This document shows, piece by piece, positions 43,410 to 52,128 of a DNA stretch of 64,000 nt (its first letter is position 1; each line of letters opens with the position of its first letter). The translations under genes were made by a program, and so were the position numbers. The DNA lies in NCBI GenBank assembly GCA_023269675.1, contig JAHFSX010000021.1:1-64000 (forward strand), written 5' to 3'. The notes under the pieces are model-generated. The model ran no database searches and was not told where the DNA came from. It saw only the letters and a program-made list of their open reading frames with translations. This DNA comes from Verrucomicrobiota bacterium (lineage in GTDB: Bacteria > Verrucomicrobiota > Kiritimatiellia > RFP12 > UBA1067).

Positions 43410-44840
43410 CTAAAAGAAGTAGTACACGCTGAAGTGGAACTGGTTGTCGCCGGCTGACACGTCATCCAGAAAATCGGTCGAGAGATAGCCGTACTCGCCT
43501 GCGAGCCTGACGTGAGGCGTCAGCGCGTAGAAGGCGTTCACGTAGTACCGCGAGTTATAGGACCGGTCCCGCCACTCGAGATCCGCATCGTCCGGATCCT
43601 CGAACGCGTAACCGAAATTGAACTGCAGCCTGGAGGTCAGGTCCACCGTGCCCTGCAACCAGCCGCCGGTGCTGTCAATCGCGATACCGCGGGTCATGTT
43701 GATCCCCTGGAAGATCCCCGCTTTGTAGGTGTCCATGTTCTCGCCGGTGTAGAGCGATCCCGTCAGCGAGAACTTGCGCCAGACCGGCAGAATCGCGTTA
43801 GCCATCAGCAGATCCGTGCCATAGGTGCCGTTCGCGACAGGGTCAACAGCCTCTTCGATCTTTTCGCGCCCGTACGAGCCCGAGAGCGAGAGTGTGCTGT
43901 ATTTCTCGGTCAGCACCTTTTTTTCAAGGATCAGCGCGCCCTGGAGCATCGGATAGCCCGACGCCGGCCCGTCGTCCACCAGATTCTTGTCCAGATCCGA
44001 GCCCGCGTTCTGCACCGCCGCGACCCGCGCCGATAGACGCGTGCCGTCGTCGAAGGTGTGCGCCTTCGTCAGGCGCAGCTGCGGCCGCCGGTTGTAGGGA
44101 TGCCCCGTGCCCCCTGCCCAGCCGCCGTCGAGCAGCATCGGGTAGGCCACCCACCAGGCGTCGTAGGTCTGGCCCGCTAGTACCGCCCAGCCGCCGCCCA
44201 TGTCGAGGTTGAGGTAGGCGTGACGGATGCGCACGTTTGGACTGGCCACGCTGCCGGCATAGAAGTCGATCTCGAACTTGCCGGAGACGGTGATCCCGTT
44301 CTCCCTTTCCGGCACGAGCATGTCCATCCCCAGCCGCGATTCCCGCAGGCTGATCGTGGATTCGCTCGATCCTCCGCCCTTCTCCCAAGGGGGTCTGACA
44401 TAGAAGGAATAGTCGTCGCCGTCGGTCTTGCCCGTGTTGTGGATCATGTCGAGCTTGATATAGCCGTACGGCTTGATCCGCACGCCGCGGTCGGTTAGCG
44501 GCACAATCAGGGCCGCCGCCTTGTCCGATGGCGCCGGCGGCACCGGCGCCGGCCACCGCGCCGCAGCGACAGCGTTGCTGACGATGGCAGGTGTCGAAGC
44601 CTGAAGCCGGTCGACCGTCTCGCGCAGGGCGCGGTTCTGCGCTTCAAGATCGACGATCCGGCGGTTCTGCTCGTCCAGCATGCGCCGGATCTCGGCCAAC
44701 TCATTCGTCCTCACCGTCTCTTGGGCCAGAGCCGCAAACGGAAAAAGCGAGAAGAGCATGCCGATCCAAGCAAGGCCGCCCGGACGCCAAGAAGCTCTGC
44801 CCTCTTTGCGCCCGTGCGTCGTTGCTTGAACCGTTTGCAT
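43410..44840 (-). CDS. Outer-membrane porin, DcaP-like, with N-terminal coiled coil
   Basis: Signal peptide (about residues 20-40, ending AALAQ), a periplasmic coiled-coil segment (about 45-85, LAEIRRMLDEQNRRIVDLEAQ) and then a ~370-residue beta-barrel with GVRIKPYGYIKLDMIHNTGKT, VSGKFEIDFYAG, HAYLNLDMGGGW and LAGQTYDAW. It ends in a C-terminal Phe (FHFSVYYFF), the barrel-assembly signal. DcaP-like porins are trimers taking up acidic or sugar-like solutes, held by a coiled-coil trimerisation segment. Uptake of oligosaccharides or sulfated products would suit its neighbours, but selectivity is not shown. Confidence 0.85.
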   Translation of the reverse strand: MQTVQATTHGRKEGRASWRPGGLAWIGMLFSLFPFAALAQETVRTNELAEIRRMLDEQNRRIVDLEAQNRALRETVDRLQASTPAIVSNAVAAARWPAPVPPAPSDKAAALIVPLTDRGVRIKPYGYIKLDMIHNTGKTDGDDYSFYVRPPWEKGGGSSESTISLRESRLGMDMLVPERENGITVSGKFEIDFYAGSVASPNVRIRHAYLNLDMGGGWAVLAGQTYDAWWVAYPMLLDGGWAGGTGHPYNRRPQLRLTKAHTFDDGTRLSARVAAVQNAGSDLDKNLVDDGPASGYPMLQGALILEKKVLTEKYSTLSLSGSYGREKIEEAVDPVANGTYGTDLLMANAILPVWRKFSLTGSLYTGENMDTYKAGIFQGINMTRGIAIDSTGGWLQGTVDLTSRLQFNFGYAFEDPDDADLEWRDRSYNSRYYVNAFYALTPHVRLAGEYGYLSTDFLDDVSAGDNQFHFSVYYFF

Positions 44841-44904
44841 GTCAGCTTAGTCTTTGTCCGCTTTAGGCGAGACGGCTTCCGCGTCGCCCGTCCTCGTTTC
44901 AGGT

Positions 44905-46293
44905 TCAGCCGAGGCCGGGGAGCTCCCAGCCCTTGCGGTAGGTGCGTCGCAGGAAGCGGTTCGCCTCCGCCACGTTGGTGATCGCCATGCTGGGCGCATC
45001 CCAGTGCAGCAGGGTGTCCGGCACGCGTTCCGCCACATTGCCGAGCAAAATGGCTTCGACCATCGGCGCGACCAGGGAGAAGTCGGCGCTCGACTTCACG
45101 TTGGCCAGGCAGGCGTTCACAAATTCGTGATAGTGACTCGGACACGGCGGAAGTTTCGGCATGGGCGGTTTGGCTGCCGCTTTGTTGCGCATAATCAGGC
45201 GAGGCGCGGTCGTATGCGGCAGCAGAAGCCACCCCTCCGAGCCGGCCACCACCGCCCCCTCCTCGGGGAGTTTCTCGAGCCCGACCTCTTTGGCCAAGGC
45301 GCAGATCTCCGGCGGAGGGAGCAGGTTTGCGCTGGCGGCACCCGTCATGCCGTCGAACCACTCTACGGTCAACGGCTTGCCGCCGGTTTTTTCGTTGCCC
45401 GGATATATCCACGTGATGTGCGCCCCCTGAGGCCAGGTATCGGCGAAGCGGGAGGGCGCATTCTTCCACGACTCCTGCACCTCCGCCTTGACCGAAATCG
45501 GAGCGGTCAAACCGATCCCCTTCCAAACCGCGCTGTGCAGGTGGCTGCCGATATCGCCGATCCAGGCGGAGCCGAAGTCCTGCCAGATGCGCCAGAGGAG
45601 CGGGTGATAGAGCTTGGCGGCGTAAGGGCGATGGGGAGCGGTCCCCAGCCAGAGCTCCCAGTCGAGCGCGGGCGGGACGGGGTCGCCCTGCAGCGGACGC
45701 GTGACCTCGATCCGCGAGACGCCTTTGCGGGTAGAGAACAGATAGACGTGCTCCACGGCGCCGACCGCATGATCCTTCAGCAGTTGCACGGTCAGGCGGT
45801 CGCCGAAGCCCGCGGAGTGCTGGACGCCGAGCTGAGAGACGACGCCCATCTGTTGGGAGGTGTCGCGCAGGAGGCGACATTCGGCCATGTCGTGGCAGAG
45901 CGGCTTTTGGCAGTAGACGTGTTTGCCGGCCCGCATGGCGCGGGTTACGATGATGGTGTGCATGTGGTCAGGAACCGCGATGTTGACGGAGTCGACCCGG
46001 TCGCCCTCCTTCGCCAGCAGCTCGCGCCAGTCCGTATAGGTCCGCACCCCCGGCAGCCCGGCAGCCGCTTTGGCCAACCGGTCTTTGTCCACATCACAGA
46101 TCGCGACAATCGCTGTCCTCGCGTGCGATTTGAAATTGCCCAGGTCGCCTTCGCCCATGCCGCCCACGCCGATGCACGCGTGGTTGAGCTTTGCGTTGGG
46201 GGAAGAACTCGTCGTTTGAGCCCGCGCACGGTTCGCGAAAAGCCCCGCCATCGATGCGGCGGCTGATGTCGCCAGGAAAGATCTTCTGTTCAT
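44905..46293 (-). CDS. Tat-exported Gfo/Idh/MocA family oxidoreductase, EKP read as QKP
   Basis: Short Tat signal MNRRSFLATSAAAS, Rossmann ACIGVGGMGEGD and IVAICDVDKD, then VPDHMHTIIVTRA and YCQKPLCHD: the Glu of the EKP motif is Gln while Lys is retained. DFGSAWIGDIGSHLHSAVWKG marks the C-terminal domain, which is longer than in the 20731 and 36303 paralogues (462 aa in all). Start ATG 46293 has AAGGGGG upstream. It is 64 bases upstream of the porin gene and probably first in that operon. Substrate unknown. Confidence 0.88.
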   Translation of the reverse strand: MNRRSFLATSAAASMAGLFANRARAQTTSSSPNAKLNHACIGVGGMGEGDLGNFKSHARTAIVAICDVDKDRLAKAAAGLPGVRTYTDWRELLAKEGDRVDSVNIAVPDHMHTIIVTRAMRAGKHVYCQKPLCHDMAECRLLRDTSQQMGVVSQLGVQHSAGFGDRLTVQLLKDHAVGAVEHVYLFSTRKGVSRIEVTRPLQGDPVPPALDWELWLGTAPHRPYAAKLYHPLLWRIWQDFGSAWIGDIGSHLHSAVWKGIGLTAPISVKAEVQESWKNAPSRFADTWPQGAHITWIYPGNEKTGGKPLTVEWFDGMTGAASANLLPPPEICALAKEVGLEKLPEEGAVVAGSEGWLLLPHTTAPRLIMRNKAAAKPPMPKLPPCPSHYHEFVNACLANVKSSADFSLVAPMVEAILLGNVAERVPDTLLHWDAPSMAITNVAEANRFLRRTYRKGWELPGLG

Positions 46294-46497
46294 AGGCCCC
46301 CTTATTTCAACGTCACAGGTTAAGTTTATCCCGCCCTTGTTGTTTCAAGAAATCGATGCCCGCGCGCACGCCAGACTAGGACCCGGGGCGATTAAAGTCT
46401 CGGCCACGCGCCCTGCGCCGATGTTCGCCTGCTCATCGCGTCCCCCCCTCGCTCATGCGTAGCAGGATAGCACAGACGGACAGGCCGCATGCGGCCA

Positions 46498-46530
46498 ATT
46501 GCGCAGAAAATATACTGCGTTTTGCGCAAT
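46498..46530. promoter_or_regulatory. Paired ATTGCGCA/TGCGCAAT operator candidate
   Basis: ATTGCGCA (46498-46505) and its exact inverse TGCGCAAT (46523-46530) have centres 25 bp apart, and each core TGCGCA is itself a palindrome. It lies about 60 bases before the promoter of a sugar hydrolase gene that is followed by its own XylR-like regulator, so it is a candidate site for that protein or another sugar regulator. Confidence 0.45.
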
Positions 46531-46589
46531 GTTCATTCTTTCACCCCCTGCGCTGATCGCAAAATAATTTCCACTGACCGCGGCGCCGC

Positions 46590-46619
46590 TTGATCTACCC
46601 TGAGCGGATGACGTATACT
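46590..46619 (+). promoter_or_regulatory. Candidate promoter of the GH141-like/XylR-like operon
   Basis: TTGATC (46590-46595) and TATACT (46614-46619) with an 18-base spacer. Transcription would begin near 46626, leaving a 20-base leader with GAGGGG before ATG 46646. Confidence 0.6.
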
Positions 46620-46645
46620 GCAAGCCAAAGTCAAGAGGGGCGGTC

Positions 46646-48874
46646 ATGTTGAAAAACTGTTTGATCTGTTTCGCGCTGCTGCTGTCCGTTGGGGTCCCGG
46701 CGGCCGAAGCGACGCGGTTTTTCGTGTCGCCCCGCGGCGACGACAGCTGGTCCGGGGGAACGGACGAACCCGACAAGGCGCGGACCAACGGGCCGTTCGC
46801 CACCCTCGAGCGCGCCCGCGACGCGGTCCGCGAGCTCAAACGCACGTCGGGGCTGCCGCCGGCAGGCGTGGAGATCGAGGTGCGCGGCGGACGGTACGCG
46901 CTCGAGCGACCGCTCGCCCTGACGGCCGAAGATTCCGGAACGGCCGCAGGCCCGGTCGTTTACCGCGCCCGAGCGGGGGAAACGGCGTGCCTGAGCGGGG
47001 GACGCCGCCTCACCGCATGGTCGCCGGTGACCGACCCCGCGATCCTCGCGCGGCTGGATCCGTCCGCGCGCGGCAAGCTCTGCCAGACCGACCTGCGCGC
47101 GCAGGGCATCACCGAGTTCGGCGACCTGGGGCTGGACGCGGCGGCGGATATCCAGGCGTGGCTGGCGCGGGCAGAAGGTCAGAACGAGTACACGATGGGC
47201 AGCGCGGCGGCGAGCGCAGGCAAAAAGGTGTGTCCGCGACTCGAGCTCTTCTTCAATGACGAACCCATGCGCCTTTCGCGCTGGCCGAATGAGGGATCGA
47301 TCAAGCTCGCCGACGTCTTGGGCCAGACGGCCATCGATGTGCGCGGCGTCAAAGGGTGCGCGGAGGGTATCTTCGTGTACGAGGGCGACCGCCCCGCACG
47401 GTGGGCCGCCGAAAAGGACGCGTGGGTCTGCGGCAGCTGGTTCCGCGACTGGGCCGAGCAGGCCCACCCGATCCGATCGCTCGACACGGACAAGCGCGTC
47501 ATCGCCGTCGCGCCGCCCTATCACGGGTACGGCTACCGCAAAGGTCAGTGGTTCTACGGCATGAACCTCCTGTGCGAAATCGACACGCCGGGCGAATGGA
47601 TGATCGACCGCGCGGCCGGCGTGCTCTACTTCTGGCCGCCGTCGGAGATCGCTGCGGCCAAGGTCGAAGTCTCGCTGGCGCCCGGGCTCGTCACGCTGAA
47701 CAGCACCACCGACGTGACGCTGCGCGGCTTGCTCTTCGAGGCGGCGCGGGGCACCGGCGTCGCGATCAGCAACGGCGTGCGGTGCCGTGTCGAAGGCTGC
47801 ACCTTCCGCAATCTGGCGAACCACGGGGTCACCGTCTTCGGAGGCAGGGAGGACCGCGTCGCTGGCTGCGACCTGTACGGGCTGGGCGGCGGCGGGATCT
47901 ACCTCGTCGGCGGCGACCGGGCGACGCTGACGCCGGCGGGCCACGTGGCCGAAAACAACCACATCCACCACTATGCGCGGTGGGACCGCATGTACCGCCC
48001 GGGCATCATGCTCAGCGGCGTGGGCAACCGCGTCGCGCACAACCTGATCCACGACGCCCCGCACGCGGCCATCCTGTTCGGCGGCAACGACCACCTGATC
48101 GAGTTCAACGAGATCCACAGCGTCTGCTACGACTCCAACGACTGCGGCGCGGTCTACGCGGGACGGAGCTGGACCCTGCGCGGCCACGTGATCCGCTACA
48201 ACTACCTGCACCACCTCTACGGACGCGGCGGAGGTTCCTGCAAGGGCATCTACCTCGACGACCTGTTCTCGTCCGCCACGCTCTCCGGCAACCTCTTCTG
48301 CCAGGTGACCTACCCGGTCTTTATCGGGGGCGGGCGCGACAACCTCGTGGAGAACAACGTGTTCGTCGACTGTCCCAAAGCTGTCCAGGTGGATGCCCGC
48401 GCGCTCGGCTGGTGCGGCCCGCACGCCGACCGCCGCATTCAGGAAGCGCGGGAGAAGGGCACGATCGCAGGCGTCCGCTTCAGGGAGCCCCCTTACAGCA
48501 CGCGGTACCCTCAGCTGGCAGGCCTGCTTGACGACGAGCCGAAAAAGCCGAAGGGCAACGTCCTGCGCCGGAACCTTTTCTGGGCCGGAGCGGGCGCGGA
48601 CATCCGCCGCGTGATGCACGGCGAGGTGCCCGCCACCTGGTGGAACGCCATCGACGCGCAGAGCCGGCCGTTCGTGAAACTGGAGGACAACCTGAGCGGC
48701 GCGGACCCGTTGTTCGCGGACGAGCGCGGCGGCAACTACCAGCTGACCGACGCGTCGCCCGCGTGGGCGCTTGGGTTTCAGCGCATTCCGGTCGAGAAGA
48801 TCGGCCTCTACCCGGACGCGTGCCGCGCCTCCTGGCCCGTGGCGCACGCGCCGCGGCCCCTGCCGCAGGAGTGA
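46646..48874 (+). CDS. Secreted right-handed beta-helix protein, GH141-like
   Basis: Signal peptide (about residues 1-22), then TRFFVSPRGDDSWSGGTDEPD...GPFATLERARDAVREL, the typical opening of secreted right-handed beta-helix glycan enzymes. The middle contains an inserted beta domain (about 135-330) and the helix proper (about 340-640) with repeated NxIHH/NxIHD rungs: NNHIHHYARWDRMYRPGI, HNLIHDAPHAAILFGG, NEIHSVCYDSNDCG. The architecture and 742-aa length resemble GH141, which includes fucosidases and xylanases; the assignment is by pattern only. It shares an operon with its regulator, 6 bases downstream. Confidence 0.8.
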   Translation: MLKNCLICFALLLSVGVPAAEATRFFVSPRGDDSWSGGTDEPDKARTNGPFATLERARDAVRELKRTSGLPPAGVEIEVRGGRYALERPLALTAEDSGTAAGPVVYRARAGETACLSGGRRLTAWSPVTDPAILARLDPSARGKLCQTDLRAQGITEFGDLGLDAAADIQAWLARAEGQNEYTMGSAAASAGKKVCPRLELFFNDEPMRLSRWPNEGSIKLADVLGQTAIDVRGVKGCAEGIFVYEGDRPARWAAEKDAWVCGSWFRDWAEQAHPIRSLDTDKRVIAVAPPYHGYGYRKGQWFYGMNLLCEIDTPGEWMIDRAAGVLYFWPPSEIAAAKVEVSLAPGLVTLNSTTDVTLRGLLFEAARGTGVAISNGVRCRVEGCTFRNLANHGVTVFGGREDRVAGCDLYGLGGGGIYLVGGDRATLTPAGHVAENNHIHHYARWDRMYRPGIMLSGVGNRVAHNLIHDAPHAAILFGGNDHLIEFNEIHSVCYDSNDCGAVYAGRSWTLRGHVIRYNYLHHLYGRGGGSCKGIYLDDLFSSATLSGNLFCQVTYPVFIGGGRDNLVENNVFVDCPKAVQVDARALGWCGPHADRRIQEAREKGTIAGVRFREPPYSTRYPQLAGLLDDEPKKPKGNVLRRNLFWAGAGADIRRVMHGEVPATWWNAIDAQSRPFVKLEDNLSGADPLFADERGGNYQLTDASPAWALGFQRIPVEKIGLYPDACRASWPVAHAPRPLPQE

Positions 48875-48880
48875 CGCGAC

Positions 48881-50056
48881 ATGAAGGGACTCCTCCAGAA
48901 AACACCCAAGGTGGCGCTGTTTCTCGCCACCAACGAGAAAGCCGGGCGCGACAAGCTCCAAGGCGTCCTGCGCTACGTGCGGCTGCACACGCCGTGGAAC
49001 ATCCACCTCGTCGAAAACCGGATCGGCGAGCAGCAGCTCGGCGACCTGCGCGCATGGGGCGCGACCGGCGTGATTGTGGCGCGCATGCCTGAATCGGTCG
49101 GCACGGTCGCGCGTGCCGGGCTGCCCACCCTGGTCATGGATTCCCCCGTATTTTACGAGGCACGCCTGCCGCGCGCCTCGTTTGTGACCTGCGACTCCGC
49201 AGCCGTCGGCCGTGCCGGCGCCGAGGCCTTTCTCAGGCAGGGGTTCCGGCATTTCGGGTACGTGGCGGACGCGCAGTCCTGGGACTGGTCGGATCAGCGC
49301 TGCCGGGCCTTCCGCGACTGCCTCGCGCAGGCCGGCTATCCGTGCGCGGTCTACGGCGGCCTCACGGCGCGGGCGCGCAGCGACTGGGCCACCGACCAGG
49401 AGCGGATGGCGCGGTGGCTGCAGGCGCTTCCCCGTCCGACGGCCCTGCTCGTGGCACGCGACGGCCGGGCGCGGCAGGTGCTGGAGACGTGTCAGCTCGC
49501 GGGGCTCGACGTGCCGGGCCACATCGCCATCCTGGGCGTGGACAATGAGGAGGTCCTGTGCGAGAACACGACCCCCACCCTCTCCAGCATCCAGCCCGAC
49601 TTCGAGGCGGCCGGATACCAGGCGGCCCACCTGCTCGAACAGCTCATGCGGCGGACTCTGCGCAACCCCCAGACGCTTTCCTACGGCGTCAAACAGATCG
49701 TCGTGCGGGAGTCGAGCCGGCTTGCCCAATCCGTGGACCGTCGCTGCCTGCGCGGGCAGGAGTTCATCCGCCTCAACGCCTGCGCGGACATCGGCGTGCC
49801 CGACATCGCCCGCCACATGGGGGTGTCGCGCCGCATGGCGGAAGTGCTCTTCCGCAAGCATGTGGGACAATCGATCCTCGACGAGATTCAGCAGACGCGC
49901 CTCGCGCGTCTGAAAACCTTCCTGTGCGAAACCGCGCTGCCCATCGGACAGATCAGCGAGCAATGCGGCTATCAGACCGAAATGCACGCCAAACGCCTTT
50001 TCAAGCGGCAGACAGGGATGACCATGCGCCAGTTCCGCAAAGCCGGCGGCAGGTGA
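48881..50056 (+). CDS. XylR-like regulator: LacI-type sensor with AraC DNA-binding domain
   Basis: Residues 1-270 form a periplasmic-binding/LacI-type ligand domain (KVALFLATNEKAGRDKLQGVLRY, FVTCDSAAVGRAGAEAFLRQGFRHFGYV, AILGVDNEEVLCENTTPTLSSIQPDFEAAGYQAA). The last ~100 residues are an AraC/XylS helix-turn-helix (IGVPDIARHMGVSRRMAEVLFRKHVG, ISEQCGYQTEMHAKRLFKRQTGMTMRQFRK). This is the XylR arrangement: a sugar binds the first domain and changes DNA binding by the second. It is 391 aa. It follows the GH141-like gene by 6 bases and probably controls that operon and perhaps the sugar porter downstream. The effector sugar is unknown. Confidence 0.92.
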   Translation: MKGLLQKTPKVALFLATNEKAGRDKLQGVLRYVRLHTPWNIHLVENRIGEQQLGDLRAWGATGVIVARMPESVGTVARAGLPTLVMDSPVFYEARLPRASFVTCDSAAVGRAGAEAFLRQGFRHFGYVADAQSWDWSDQRCRAFRDCLAQAGYPCAVYGGLTARARSDWATDQERMARWLQALPRPTALLVARDGRARQVLETCQLAGLDVPGHIAILGVDNEEVLCENTTPTLSSIQPDFEAAGYQAAHLLEQLMRRTLRNPQTLSYGVKQIVVRESSRLAQSVDRRCLRGQEFIRLNACADIGVPDIARHMGVSRRMAEVLFRKHVGQSILDEIQQTRLARLKTFLCETALPIGQISEQCGYQTEMHAKRLFKRQTGMTMRQFRKAGGR

Positions 50057-50079
50057 TCAAACTTTCATGCGGCACGGCT

Positions 50080-50099
50080 ATTCCCCGAGATACGGGAAT
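50080..50099. promoter_or_regulatory. Inverted repeat before the MFS sugar porter
   Basis: ATTCCC (50080-50085) and GGGAAT (50094-50099) face each other across 8 bases in the 190-base gap after the XylR-like gene. It could be an operator of the downstream transporter or a terminator of the upstream operon; no U-tract follows it. The rest of the gap holds no gene. Confidence 0.35.
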
Positions 50100-50245
50100 A
50101 TGGTATTTTGTTGACTAGTGCTGTCAAGGGGGCTTGCGTACTGACCAGCTTAATCGCTGCTCAAGATGTAACATGTGCGGCGCTCTACGCATCACGGGAC
50201 AGGACGATGACGGGTGGCTCAATCGACTTCAGGAGGAAGATGTTC

Positions 50246-52036
50246 ATGAGTTCAAGTTCTTGCGGGGCATCCACGCGCGCCTATAACCGGTTTCTGCTGC
50301 TGGTCGCCGGTCTCGGCGGACTGCTGTACGGGATTGACGTCGGGATCATTGCCGGAGCCTTGCCGTATCTGGAAGCAACCTCGGGCCTGAATGCCGGACA
50401 GCTCTCCATGATCGTTGCCGCCGTGCTGCTGGGCAGCGTCATCTCCACCCTGTTCGCCGGATTGCTGTCAGACTGGATGGGGCGTAAGAAGCTCATGGCC
50501 ATCAGCGGCATCCTGTTCGTCATCAGCATCCCCTTGATCGCCTTGGCCAAGGGGTTTGAGCCGCTCGTGCTGGGGCGGCTGATGCAGGGTGTCAGCGCCG
50601 GCTTGATCGGCGTGGTCGTCCCGCTCTACCTGGCCGAATGTCTGGGCGCGGCCGACCGCGGCAAAGGCACCGGCATGTTTCAGTGGCTGCTGACGCTCGG
50701 CATCGTGGCCGCCGCCCTGATCGGAATGTTTTTCAGCTTCCGGGTGGCCGAAGTTGAAAGGCTCAACGATGCCGCCCAGCTTTTCGCCTTCAAGGACCGA
50801 GCCTGGCGCAGCATCTTCTGGGTCTCGATGCCGCCCGGCATCCTGTTTGTCATCGGCAGCTTGCTGGTGGCGGAATCCCCCCGCTGGCTTTTCCGGCGCG
50901 GCCGAAAAGAACTGGCCCACACGGCCCTGCTCCGCTCCCGGACGGCGGAGGAGGCCCAGCGTGAGCTCGACCGCATGGAGGGAGCCCTCCTGACTGAACG
51001 CTCGCGCGCATCGGGCATGGGCGCAAAAGTTAAGGAACCCCTCCTGCAGCGCCGGTACGTGGTGCCCTTCGTCCTGGCGTGCGTCATCCTGGCCTGCAAC
51101 CAGCTGACCGGCGTCAACTCCATCATCGGGTACAACGCCACCATCCTGATCCAGGCCGGGCTGAACGATGCGCAGGCGCACATGGGCTACGTGATCCTGA
51201 CCATCGTCAATTTCATCATGACCATGGGGGCCATCGCCCTGGTGGACCGCAAGGGGCGCAAGTTCCTGCTCTCGCTGGGCAGTGCCGGGATCATCGCCTC
51301 GCTGATCTGCGTCGCTCTGATGTTCAACAGGACCGAGAAGCTGCGGGTGGACTGCCGCGAGGCGGTCACCGCCCTGATCACAGCCGACCAGAAGGCGACC
51401 ATCCGGTTCGACAGGGAGCAGGCGGCCGCTCTGCTGGCCTCCCGGGGTGCGGCCGGCGCCGCCATCAGCGGCGGGCCGACCACCCTGATCGCCATCTATT
51501 CTTATGGCGACTTCCGGGCCGCGACCCGGGCGGTCCGGTCGGATGACCGGATCCCGACAATCGACATCACGCGCGCGAGCTGCGTTCCGCCGAACAAGGT
51601 GGTGGCTTTCTTCTCCAATCCGTTTGCGAACCTGGACGCGGCGAGAACGGCTCCGCTCAAGATCGAGAACGCCTTGATCACCCCGATCCCGAGCGCCCGG
51701 GTCGGCTGGCTGATCGCCGGCTGCATCTTCGTTTTCATCGCCTTCTTCGCGGTCGGGCCGGGCGTGTGCGTGTGGCTCGCCCTGTCCGAACTGATGCCCA
51801 CGCGGATCAGGTCGAACGGCATGAGCATCGCGCTCCTGGTGAACCAGGCGGTCTCGACGACCATTGCCGCCATTTTTCTGCCGACCGTCGGGAAATACGG
51901 TTACGCGACGATGTTCTTCGCCTTCGCCGCTTTCACGGCGATCTATTTCATCACCGCCTTCTTCTTTCTCCCCGAAACCAAAGGCCGGACCCTGGAGGAA
52001 ATCGAAGCGTACTTTGAAGGTAAGCGGCCCGGCTGA
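50246..52036 (+). CDS. MFS sugar porter with large extracytoplasmic insert
   Basis: Sugar:proton symporter type of the major facilitator superfamily. Motifs: GLGGLLYGIDVGIIAGAL, DWMGRKKL (RGRR-type), PLYLAE, ESPRWLFRRGRKE, DRKGRKFL, PETKGRTLEEIEAYF near the C-terminus. About 12 membrane segments are expected. Between segments 9 and 10 there is an unusual insert of about 110 residues (from LRVDCREAVTALITADQ to LDAARTAPLKIENAL), probably outside the membrane. I use ATG 50246 (AGGAGG 9 bases upstream, 596 aa); ATG 50240 is also possible. It follows the XylR-like gene and likely imports the sugar released by neighbouring hydrolases. Confidence 0.9.
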   Translation: MSSSSCGASTRAYNRFLLLVAGLGGLLYGIDVGIIAGALPYLEATSGLNAGQLSMIVAAVLLGSVISTLFAGLLSDWMGRKKLMAISGILFVISIPLIALAKGFEPLVLGRLMQGVSAGLIGVVVPLYLAECLGAADRGKGTGMFQWLLTLGIVAAALIGMFFSFRVAEVERLNDAAQLFAFKDRAWRSIFWVSMPPGILFVIGSLLVAESPRWLFRRGRKELAHTALLRSRTAEEAQRELDRMEGALLTERSRASGMGAKVKEPLLQRRYVVPFVLACVILACNQLTGVNSIIGYNATILIQAGLNDAQAHMGYVILTIVNFIMTMGAIALVDRKGRKFLLSLGSAGIIASLICVALMFNRTEKLRVDCREAVTALITADQKATIRFDREQAAALLASRGAAGAAISGGPTTLIAIYSYGDFRAATRAVRSDDRIPTIDITRASCVPPNKVVAFFSNPFANLDAARTAPLKIENALITPIPSARVGWLIAGCIFVFIAFFAVGPGVCVWLALSELMPTRIRSNGMSIALLVNQAVSTTIAAIFLPTVGKYGYATMFFAFAAFTAIYFITAFFFLPETKGRTLEEIEAYFEGKRPG

Positions 52037-52128
52037 ATGCTTGCGCGGCAACGCGGCCGAGATCGCGCGACCCTGTCCTTCTTAAAGGAGCTGCGCCCCC
52101 ACCCTGCACCCGCGCGCGCTCAGCTGCC

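Larger units (their letters stand above)
46294..46645. other. Divergent regulatory region before the GH141-like gene
   Basis: No gene was found. It holds a paired inverted-repeat operator candidate (46498-46530), a plus-strand promoter (46590-46619) and ribosome sites for both flanking genes (AAGGGGG before 46293, GAGGGG before 46646). The middle is AT-richer than coding DNA. Confidence 0.6.

Noticed and set aside
46631..49987. A 1118-codon open frame on the minus strand across the GH141-like and regulator genes
   Set aside because: It is a mirror of high-GC codon usage. The plus-strand frames have a signal peptide, ribosome sites and clear domains; the antisense product has none.
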